Assembly (NCBI GenBank): GCA_024138015.1
Contig: JAMXBB010000011.1
Location: forward strand, 84,744,685 to 84,808,684
Reading direction: 5' to 3'
Source: Lumnitzera littorea
Taxonomy: Eukaryota > Streptophyta > Magnoliopsida > Myrtales > Combretaceae
Length of the DNA stretch: 64,000 bases
Shown: positions 54,021 to 64,000 of the stretch, piece by piece
Numbering within the stretch: position 1 is the first letter of the stretch
Layout of the letters: each line of letters begins with the position of its first letter
Notes under the pieces: generated by a model
Told to the model about the DNA's origin: nothing
The model's database searches: none
The model's input: the letters and a program-made list of their open reading frames with translations, nothing else
Position numbers and translations under genes: made by a program

Positions 54021-57000
54021 CTATACATAGAAAATCTGCCCAACATTCAAGAGACTCTCATGAGGGACATTAAATACGACGCTGTTTTCCCTGCACATCT
54101 TCCTAAGGAATGCATATAAATAATCAACAGTGATCCTTTTGTAAAATCTCGATTCTTTCCTGGCCCTCACTATAGTATTTCCAAGAATATGCACCACTCC
54201 TGCATCTCTACACTTACTTAAAAATTCTAATTCATCCATCTCTGTTAGGCTGCTTGTCTGACCCGACGATTGTGTGGTAGTGTACCCGTGAGATGAGGAT
54301 TTAACAGTGACGATCCGGTCCATGGATGACATTGTTAGATCCGTATCAGAGAGAGTACTGTCGTTATTTGTGTGCAGAACATCTTTTGCTCTCTCCGTTT
54401 GATAATCACATAGACTATATTCATCAGAGTCCGAACAACTTTCCATCATGTACTCGAGTCGAACAGATAGGAAAATACTATCAAAAAGCTTTTTCTCAAA
54501 CTCATCGTCCTTTTTGTGAAGATCCTTATAACCATATCTTGCAACGCATCGGAACATGTGGAAATTCTTGGGGCCAATCCTCTTAACAAGGAATCTCTCT
54601 TCCTCTGGGACTGTATATACAGGCAAGTATTTCACGCAGACAAAAACGACAACGGAATGAATGGCAGGAAGGTTGGTGATAAAGTGGGAAAAGATGCGGG
54701 GCACCCCACTAGCAAGCTCAGTATACACCAGGCCGATCCCTGGGACTCGAACAAGTCCCAAACTGGGGCCAAGACCAAGAACCCATGCCATGGAAACTTT
54801 ACTGTGCATCTCAAATTCATAACGTTTTATTGTGCCATAATGCCAAACATACATAATCACAAGAAAGGCTGCTGCAATCACAAGAGGAACCCACCCGCCT
54901 TGATCAACCTTGAAAAGCACAGCAGAGAAGTAGGTGCACTCCACTACTAAAGATGAGCCAGTGAAGAGCAAGACCAGAAGCCAGTGGCAGTGCCACACTA
55001 ATATCATGACCAGAGTCATGAGCAATGTGGTAACAAGCATGACAACGACAACAGCAGTCCCTGTTACAGTGGAATATTGCGTTAGACATTTGAAATGGCA
55101 GTCCAACTAAGTACACCACATGTCCGATCTCCGTGTTCATTCCTTATAGGGACATGACCACTTGAGCAGGTTGGATTCTAACAGCAACTCACTAAGCAAT
55201 CAAGTAATCATATAATCTAGCAATAAATTATTAAAAATATCTACTTAGATTGACAGAAATATTTTTTTCGAAGAAACTCCACTTCAATTACCATATTAAA
55301 GTTCTTTTTGGAGAAGATGAAAGATCTAGAGAAAGAATGATTATAATGATAAAGCTCCATCCTATAACACATTGACTCATTCTATTTAGTAACGGTGTTC
55401 TAACTTGATCATATTACAAGAAGACCACATAATGATTGGGGCAATCTCCCAACCCAATCTTCAAGGTGCCCAATTCAAATCTCAAATTAATCACACCAGA
55501 TATGATTAACCAGAAGCAGGATCCATTTGTTCTTTTTATTATTATTTTTATTTAATTACAGTCTTTTATTCATTTGTGCTCCTGCATTGGAAAGTGAAAA
55601 CCTTGATAATGCCAAACTAATGACATTTTTGATGGACCAAGACATTATTAATAAAGTTGTATTTAAGCTAATTTTTTTGGGTAAGGACGTATTTAAGCTA
55701 ATTCCTTCCAATAAGTGATAAGATCCAGAAGACTAGGTTCAATTTGGCAAAAGTATTTAGTCAATGAACTGTCCTGCATAATCATAGTCTTTCTCAGCAC
55801 ATTCTAATATTCATTATGTTCTCTTGTCAGGTCCTGTGCTCTTTTCCATTTTCCTATGCCCATTAGTTTTTTGGTTACTTGGAAACATAATCAATAAACC
55901 ATCTTATCCAACAAGTACCCTAGGGTGCCTGTAATGAAATTACATTTGTTTTTCTGTACTAGGCAAAGAGATATTACTATAGAGATTAGATTCTGCTGGG
56001 GGGCCTAATCTTATGAGCTCTTGCTCCCTACATGTACTTACCTATCTAGGGCTAGTTGAAGTTGCATTTTCCTTGTATCTGATCCCTTTCTAAATCATCT
56101 GTCTTCCTAGAAAATCATTTTAAGTGCATCACAAACTCTTTTACATGTGATACACATGTCAACCCTCAAATCAACAAGTTTCATAAGTACACGATCATCC
56201 TTTTAAATGCAACAAGTTGGTGGCCTTACATTTATGAAACTTGTACCGGTTGCATAAGGCTTTTTATGTAATTATAACATCTTCTCAGAGACTATCAATG
56301 TAGACCAGACTTAAAGAAATATTTAAGTGCACAACCATGCAGTCATATTCCATGGGACAGTAAACACCATGGATGGCTTATATATATATTATTATATGAT
56401 ATTCAATAAGGATGATGATCAAAGGGAAAATCTTTGTAAAATATTCAGATCAATTGTGGAGTGGAACTTACCATAAGCATTACCAATTTGACTCTGATTT
56501 TTGAAACCAGCAGTAACAGCAACACAAAGAATCATCAGGATCCAGTTAATATCTGGGATGTATATCTGCCCAAGGAATTTCTTTGATGTATGCACAACTT
56601 TGACTCTTGGAAAGCAGCCAAGGGCATGTGCCTGCTTGATTATTGAAAAAGTTGCAGAAATGGTAGCCTGACTGGCAACTATAGCAGCTAAAGTTGCAAC
56701 AACAAATACTGGCCAATATATGCTATCTGTAAAGTAAAATTTGTGAGTACCTGCTAGAAAATTGTCCTTGCAGTATGACTGTCAAAACACATATTTACCA
56801 ATGCAGGAAGCACAAACACAAGGAGATGTATATACAGCCTTGCAAATCATGCTAGCTAGTCATTTTTAGGCTGTTTTTACTGCATAGTGCTAAACACCAA
56901 TGAAAGACAACAAACTGGAAAATCATGCATTCAAGTCAAATTTCATCACGTTTGAATAAAGGTGATCACGGGCTGGTTCCTAACTGGAACCTGGATTGGC

Positions 57001-60000
57001 GGTTTAAAGAAAAAGAGAGAGATTAGAAGAAGAAGAAGAAGAAATAAAAACCCATGAACTGGGACAGAACTGGCTGCCAGAGGATCAGCTGTGGTTCTGC
57101 CACACAGAGAACTGCAAACACTGGTTCTGGAACCAAAACCATGAACCTTTATGTTTAAGTTAGTCCAGTCTGTCATTATTAATCTACAGATTGTTTTTCT
57201 TACCAGAAGGCAACCTAACTGTTAAAATTTGCAGGTTCATACTGATGCTGAGCCTCAGAAAAGTGGTTGCTTGGGTTGAATTCCCCTAAGAGCAAGTACA
57301 AACTAACATGGGAGACCATTCTAATAAAGTTTTATTAGTTTACCCTCATGGTGCTCCTTGTCATAAAAAAAGTTCGATCCTGATTATTAACTACACAATC
57401 ACTTGCCTTAGGAGAAATACAGTACAAAACAAAGCAAACTCAGATATTCTACTAATCTAGAAGCATCACCGACATTATTCATATTATCAAAGTAAACTAA
57501 AACCAACAGATCCTTCAGATTTTAGCTGGTTAATGCTGAGGAATAGGACCCAGTTATTGTTTGAAACTATCCTGTAAACTTTTCCTCAGATATCATATCT
57601 TCATAATTCACAAGCTTTTTTCTCTTTGCTCTCAAAGCAACGATGATTTTGATTATTAAGTTATCAACTATGTCTTATTGAACAATTTGTAGAGGGTTGA
57701 CCACAAGAAAATATATATATATTGTTGGAAAGTATATAATGTGATGTGGATCAGAGTTAGGAGTCATTAACATTTTTAATATTTCTGTTTATTTATTTTA
57801 TTTTTCCATGTAAGTGACTTATCCCTTGGTTGGTGGATAAAGTCTCGAGTTTAGGAGTTATGACATGTATTTTGGTGGCCGAGTCCTATATAGTCTTTGG
57901 AGATTTGTACTTTTCTTTTCTACTGGAGATGCCATCCTTGTCATTGGCATGTATATATATATATATTGTAATGATGAAATAAACTAGGAACTTTTGAGCC
58001 ATATTTTGCTACATGGTATCGGAGCCTTTTCCGAACCTAGACGAATTGTTCCACTAGAGATGGGTGATAGTATAGCAAGGGAAACAAAAACCCATTCAAA
58101 GTTTAGGTTTGGAACATTCCATGGAGGCAATCATGTCCAGCAAAAGTGCCAATCAATCCAAGATGACTGTTATTCTGGGCAAAAGCTCACTCCTGATCAT
58201 TCAACACAAGTTGAATGGTGAAAACTTCTATGAGTGGCACCAATTAGTGAAGCTTGTTATCTGTGGAAGGGGTAAAGCAAGATACCTAATAGGGTCATGC
58301 CAAGTTCCTAATCGAAATTCATCAGATTATAACATGTGGGAGGTTGAAAATGCTATGATGATGGCATGGCTGGTAAATTCGATGGAACTAAAAATTAGTA
58401 GGCTTTACTTATCTTGCAATACAGCCAAAGAAATATGGGATATGGTACAAGAGATGTACTTCAACATGGAGAACATGTCCTAATGCTTTGAACTTCAATC
58501 AAAGTTGAGGCTCACAACCCAAGGGAGTTCGATTGTGACTGAATATTATAACACATGGAATTATGGCATGAACTCAATCTGTTCTATGACTTTGATTGGG
58601 CATGTTCTAAAGATAGCACGAAGTTTGCAAAAATGCCAGAAAAGGACAAAGTTTTTGACTTCTTGCAAGGGTTGAACTCAAAATTAGATAAAGCTGGGGG
58701 ATATTTGTTGGGACAGAAACCACTTCCTAACTTGAAGGAGCCTTTGCTGAAGTCAGAATACAGAAAACTAGGCAAATAGTTATGGTGGCAGTCCCCTCAT
58801 TTGATCACAATCCTTCGAATTCAGCCTTGACAATTTGGAAAGAGAACTTATGTGACAAGCCATTGTGTGATTTCTGCAAGAAGCCCTATCACACAGGTGA
58901 GACATATTGGAAGCTTAATAGAAAGCCTGTGAAGCCAAAGAAATAGAAGGCAATTTTGATAGTGGCTCAAGTAGCTGAGACAATTAATAATGAGGAACAT
59001 GAGACAGGTATGGTTTTAACTTCTAATCATATTACCATACTTAAAAAGCTTCTCAAAAATTCTTGGTTGAGTGAACGAAAAGAAGGAATTGATGGAGTAG
59101 TGTCTTTAGTTGCAACTGCGTAACAAGGTATTTGCTTGTCACTTTTTGAGAAAGGTGTAAATAACAAATGAATTATTGATACTGGTGCAATAGATCATAT
59201 GTGCAACTGGTTGCACTAAGTTAAAAACTTTTCCCTAAGTACCTATAAAGTTCAAGTCGTAAATAGGCAATGTGTTTCATCAAGAGGAAAGGAAGTTATC
59301 CAAATTGGTGACTTTTTGTTTATCTAAATGTTTGAATGAAACTTTACTTATTCTTGAATTGAAATGTAACTTGTTGTTTATTAATAAACTGACAAGAGAC
59401 ATGACTTGTAAAGCGACATTCACTCCTTCTTATGTTTTTCAAGACCAATTTTCGAAGAAGTTGATTGGCAATGCTAAGGAAGTAGAAGGTCTTTATTGTC
59501 TGGATAGTCACATTAAGTCTAGGTCCATAGCATCTATTAGAAATAAAGATGAAATTCTGTCTAGCATCAATGTCTTTGGTTACCCAAATTTCCATTACAT
59601 GTTACATTTGTATCTAAAGTTATTTTTGAATAAAGATATCAGTGATCTTAAGTGTGAGCATTGTATAGCGTTAAATTTGCAAGGAAGCCTCATCCCATTC
59701 AATCTTATGAATCGCGTAAACTATTTTACTTGATTCACAGTGATATATGAGGACCTTTGAGAGTCAATAATTTATTTGGATACAAATGGTTTATAATGTT
59801 TATAGATGACCATTCAAGAATGTGCTAGGTCTTTCTGTTAAAGGAGAAGTCATAAGCATACATTGTATTAAAAAACTTTCACAAATTTGTGTTAAACATG
59901 TTTCAAAACCATATACACATTCTAAGGAATGATAATAGGAGAGAATATTTTTCTAAAGACTTTGAAAATTACCTCGATGAATAAGGAATTGTTCACCAAA

Positions 60001-61371
60001 ATTTATGTCCCTATACTCTAAAACAAAATGAAATATCTGAAAAAAAGAATAGGCGCTTGCTTGAGACAATTTGGTCCTTCATAATAGCAAACTTAGTTCC
60101 TCACCATTTTTAGGGGAAGTTGTTTTAACCTTAGCTTATCTAATCAATCATCTCCTATCTAAAATTCTTTAACTATAAATATGTTCCTCAAGTCTTTTCC
60201 TAATACACACTTATAATACTTTACCTCCAAAGGTTTTTTGATGCATTGTTTATGTTTTTTATCACTTACTTAATGAACACAAACTAAAAGGAAAAGCTCT
60301 TAAGTATATCTTTATTGGGTATTCTCCCGTTCAAAAGGGCTATAAACGTTATCACCCACCTTCAAAAAGAGTGATAGTTACCTCAAAAACTATGTTTCTT
60401 GAGCATAGCCCTTACTACAAAACAAATAAGAAGCCTTATGTGTTATCAGATTTGATAGAAGGTTATTTAAGCAATCGTACTTATGATATATATAATAATT
60501 TTAGTCTTATATCATCTTTTAGTAATATTCTATCATCCCGTAACCTAAACGGTAACTAGCAGTTTGAAACTAAACCTGGTAAAAACATTTGTTTGGCACT
60601 TACTTTAAAAACATTTGACCTTATTTACCCACGGGGATAACTTAAACACCAACAAACCTCTTGAACCTGTTGTTAATGAATCTCGTGAAAATAGTGGAAC
60701 AAGGCTAGAAACTCTCTACGTTTATACTAGATGACCTAAACTTACTTAGCATTTGCCAACATCTAATCAAGAAGAAAGGTCCAAGATTAACGAAACACTG
60801 GTGCAAGGAATGATATATCAGAGTTATGAAGCTCCTTAGGACCAAAATGTTGTAGAAAACAAACGAGAGCTTGATATTCCAATAGCTTTGTAGAAAGGGA
60901 AAAGAAGAAGCTATCTTAGCAGGCACTCCATTTCAAATTATGTTTTATACAAGAATGTATCCTCTACTTTTAAGTCCTTAGCACATCTTGATAAAGAAAA
61001 GATTCCAAGGAATATATGTGAAGCATTATCTCGGAGGAAGTGGAAGGATGCTGTACTATAAGAGATCTGGGCTTTGCACCAAAATGGCATATGGGAATTA
61101 TGTAATTTGCCTAGTAAGAAAAAGGTTGTTGGTAGTAAGTGGGTGTTTAGCATAACAAAGATTAGGTAGAAGTGTAGAAAGATAAAAGCCTGACTTCTTG
61201 TTCAAGGATATACTTAAACTTTTACATCAATTGCTAAATTGAATTCGATTAGAATAATATTGTCATTAGTAGCTAATCTTGACTGGCCTCTACACTAACT
61301 TGATGTTAAAAATATATATTCAAAAAACCTTAATGTTAAAAATGCATTCATCAATGGAGAACTTAAAGAAG

Positions 61372-61402
<31 letters not shown>

Positions 61403-63861
61403 AATCCAACCTATTTAAGACTCAAGAAACAAAAGGAAAGGATTGCGGGTTAAAGAAGTCGTTGTATGGTTTGAAACAAACACTCAAAGCTTAGCTTAAG
61501 AAATTTAGCAAGACTCCTAAAGAGTTTGGGTATCATTAAAGTGGGGTTGAATAGACTCTTTTTGTTAAATTCGGAGAGAGAGGTAAGAAATTCATTTTAA
61601 TTGTATACGTGGATAATATTATTGTAACAGGTGATGATGAGGTTGAGATAGTAAATTTGAAGAAAAAGATCAAAGAAAAATTTGAAACCAAAGAGTTGGG
61701 AGATCTCAATTATTTTTTGGGCATGGAAGTAACTCAGACTAGAAAGGGTATTTTTCTTAGTCAACGCAAGCAAATTCTTGACTTGCTTTGCAAAATAGGG
61801 AAGTTTGGTTGCCAGCCTAAAGACACTCCCTTACCTATGGACAAGGAACGATATCAAAGACTTGTAGGCCAGTTGTTATAACTATCTTTATCAAGACCTA
61901 ACCTAGTATTTCCTATTAGCATGGTAAGCAAATTTATGCACTCACCAACAAAGCATCATAAAGAAGCTATCCATCACATACTACACTATCTAGTTGTTTT
62001 TGTAGATGCAAATTGGGGTGGAATCAGACTTGATTCAAAGTTCACTATTAGTTTTTGCACCAAAGTTTGGGTAATTTAGTCACTTGGAGAAGCAAAAAGC
62101 AACTAGTGGTTGCAAATAGTAGTGCGGAAGCTAAATTTAGAGTGATTGCCCAAGGATTGTGTGAAGTGATATAGCTGCAGCATTTGTTGACTAATTTAAG
62201 GATTACCTAGAATGCAACTTTCTATACCGTGATAGCAAATCTGCAATGAGTGTTGTAAGAAATCCTATACAGCATGAACTGACAAAACATGTTAAGATGA
62301 ACAGGAACTTTATCAAAGCAGAAATTGAGAGTGGAGGCATTCAAGTGGAGTATGCTCCCACTAAGAGTCAAGAAGTTGATGTGATGACTAAGTCCTTCAC
62401 AAGACCACTGTTTCAAGAGTTATTGTTCAAGTTAGAAATGATTGATAACTATTTTTCAGCAAAGGGTATGTTGGAAAGTATAGTGTGATGTAGATCAGAG
62501 TTAGGAGTTAATTAACATTTTCAATATTTCTATTTATTTATTTTATTTTTCTGTGTAAGTGACTCATCCCTTGGTTGGTTGATAAAGTCTCGAGTTTAGG
62601 AGTTACAATTTATATTTTGGTGGCTGAGTGCTGAATGGTCCTAAGAAATTTTTACTTTTCTTTTCTACTGCAGGTGTCGTCCTTGTCATTGGTGTATATA
62701 TATATTCTGATGATGAAATAAACTAGGAACTTCTGAGCCATATTTTGCTATATATATTAATGTTGAATTATACCTTGGAATGAATTCTATAAAGTTTTAA
62801 GATTTGTAATTATTCTATTCTTCAAAGTCACATATAAAATGTAACCTGAGAATTCATTGCATAAAGATTACAAACATACAAGGTTTTGTCCAACTGATTC
62901 ATAAGTTTCCCCACCTGTGATCAACTGGGACACAACAGCTGATGTTCACAGCCTAAGGTAATATTACAGTAGATTTCTCAATTTATGCATTTCTCATCGG
63001 CATTTAAGAAACATAACTGGAGAACTCATAGCTGTAATGCTCGCTCAATCATGGTTTACATTATAAAGACAACTTAAATGTTAACTGAAGTTACACGTGC
63101 TTAATGCAATACATCTTGTATTTGAATTCCTTACGAACCTGGGATAGATCGATAAAACACATCAGCTACATGTTCTCTATGCCTCATCAGATAAGCAGCT
63201 TGGCCTGAATATGCCAGAAGAAGGCAAGGGAAGACAACAACAGTGAAAGCAATCTGTACAGCTGAAACTGGAAAGTGTGCCAAATCTGCAAAAAGTGCCT
63301 CAGTCCCTGTTCCAAGAGCAAAAAGTGGAATATGAGAATTGTACCAAAAACACTTACAGCAATTACAATTTTGAAGAAATGATGATCACCAACAAACGAA
63401 GGAGATGCAAGTAATTTACTATTGATAGAAGAGTAAATGCATCAATATCAATAGTAGGTTACCCGTTATACAAAGCATAATGCCTCCAAGTGAAGTCCAA
63501 CGGTCTTTTCCTCCACGTTTCATATACCGATACATTTGCACCGGAGAAAAAGCTCTCAGTACACTTCTATCATATGTGCTTATGTTAAATACACCAATAC
63601 CTCCAATTAAGAGGAACCAGAGGAGCACGATAGGCGCAAAGAGCCACCCAACTCTATCTGTACCATAATGTTGCATGCTGAATAGAGCGACCAGAATAAC
63701 GACAGCAAGAAGCACAACGATACCTGTATCAATGAAATAATGAACCATGATAGCAAGTGAATCATTTGAGCAATGATTGTAAATAGAACAGTCACCACAG
63801 AAGAGCTTACCATTGCTCAATTTTGGATCTTCTACCTTGATTCCTCCAGCAGCAGAAAGAA
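54021..63861 (-). CDS. KUP: HAK/KUP/KT potassium transporter, C-terminal exons (gene runs off the window end)
   Basis: A K+ transporter of the KUP family, with many membrane spans and a cytosolic C-terminus. Exons read on minus: 63861-63811, 63723-63463, 63306-63139, 56726-56472, 55060-54021 (stop TAG at 54023-54021). Phases agree at every junction. Landmarks: FSMQHYGTDRVGWLFAPIVL, GGKDRWTSLGGIMLCITG, EALFADLAHFPVSAVQIAFT, LLLAYSGQAAYLM, ASQATISATFSIIKQA, QIYIPDINWILM, NQSQIGNAYG, then YFSAVLFKVDQGGWVPLVIA and the family-typical tail FNVPHESLLNVGQIFYV. From memory the sequence sits nearest the KUP7/KUP12 group; that is inference. The N-terminal exons lie past 64000. The intron 56727-63138 contains a whole antisense copia element. 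No frame damage is seen, so the gene may still work if the intron is spliced. Confidence 0.93.
57723..58013 (+). repeat. 5' LTR of the copia element
   Basis: Pairs with 62469-62752 and ends TTGCTACA immediately before the primer-binding site. Confidence 0.9.
58014..58026 (+). other. Primer-binding site of the copia element
   Basis: TGGTATCGGAGCC, one base off the standard TGGTATCAGAGCC initiator-tRNA-Met site. Confidence 0.85.
58109..62488 (+). pseudogene. Degenerate copia gag-pol polyprotein
   Basis: Pieces in order: gag (58109-58483, LNGENFYEWHQLVKLVICGR), then a shifted second gag part (58555-58779). A zinc knuckle remnant is near 58870 (CDFCKKPYHTGETYW, with Tyr where the last Cys is expected). 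The protease remnant is at about 59175 (IIDTGAIDHM). Integrase zinc-binding and core fragments are at about 59560-59730 (LKCEHC). Reverse transcriptase is at about 61595-61881, with active site YVDN where YVDD is expected (KELGDLNYFLGMEV follows). RNase H is at 62180-62460 (YRDSKSAMSVVRNPIQHELT, VDVMTKSF). Many stops and shifts occur between pieces. Loss of the second Asp and of a knuckle Cys agree with an inactive copy. Confidence 0.88.
62469..62752 (+). repeat. 3' LTR of the copia element
   Basis: Pairs with 57723-58013. The last RNase H frame overlaps its first bases. Confidence 0.9.
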
Positions 63862-64000
63862 CTATGCAAAAACATCAGGTTTAGCATTTATCTTCAACAG
63901 ATGGAGTTCAGCACTAGCACAAATTGTACCAGTTGATTGTAATAATAACTATAGTAACAATAAAATCCTGTGAATTTGGCTCCAAATTTGTAAGACTAAT

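Larger units (their letters stand above)
57723..62752 (+). mobile_element. Ty1/copia retrotransposon inside a KUP intron, antisense to the gene
   Basis: LTRs at 57723-58013 (291 bp) and 62469-62752 (284 bp) start TGTTGG and end CTACA/CTATA. TSD TATAT at 57718-57722 and 62753-62757 is weak evidence alone because the site is AT-repetitive. A primer site starting TGGTATCGGAGCC directly follows the 5' LTR, and a purine-rich tract (agcaaaggg) precedes the 3' LTR. Internal order gag, protease, integrase, RT, RNase H is the copia order. The LTRs differ at some 30-40 places by eye, so the insertion is old. Confidence 0.92.

Overview
The window is nuclear DNA of a flowering plant, most likely a eudicot. 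It is AT-rich, has intron-containing plant genes, and is dominated by LTR retrotransposons, Mutator-type and hAT-type DNA transposons, a LINE remnant and microsatellites. I see no bacterial, organellar or viral genes. I also see no convincing undescribed system; the most informative structures are nested insertions whose target-site duplications (TSDs) can be read directly.

Layout. Positions 1-12,439 are repeats: a ~3.1 kb solo LTR (copy A, 497-3620), an unclassified GT-rich stretch, and a complete but decayed Ty3/gypsy chromovirus on the minus strand (5453-10899, LTRs of 389 and 391 bp). The first real gene is the urease accessory protein UreD (minus, eight exons, 12440-15980). A second copy of the same LTR (copy B, 17376-20479, TSD ATAGT) sits in a GRT-type microsatellite. 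Positions 20.5-30.6 kb hold no intact gene: a decayed Ty3 gag-protease remnant (24.3-25.8 kb) interrupted by an 839-bp hAT-like MITE with 8-bp TSDs, and a LINE-1 zinc-binding-domain remnant (minus, 28.6-29.4 kb). A FAR1-related (FRS) gene on the minus strand (30673-32805) carries several frameshifts and stops. A Mutator-like element (about 35.1-42.2 kb) has its transposase split by the third LTR copy (copy C, 37670-40559, TSD CCTAT). A second long-TIR MITE-like element follows at 42241-42953.

The last third holds two apparently intact host genes that converge tail to tail. One is a PB1-domain Raf-like (B4-type) protein kinase on the plus strand: eight coding exons, 44453-53007, 1294 codons. 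The other is a HAK/KUP/KT potassium transporter on the minus strand, stop codon at 54021, whose N-terminal part lies beyond the window end. A 5.0 kb Ty1/copia element (57723-62752, TSD TATAT) lies antisense inside a 6.4 kb transporter intron.

The host genes are not an operon and share no evident pathway: UreD serves nickel loading of urease, the kinase serves stress signalling, and KUP serves potassium uptake. The autonomous retroelements look dead: both have stops and frameshifts, and both have lost the second Asp of the reverse transcriptase YxDD motif. Splice sites were read by eye from GT/AG boundaries, frame continuity and remembered family sequences; no alignment program was run.
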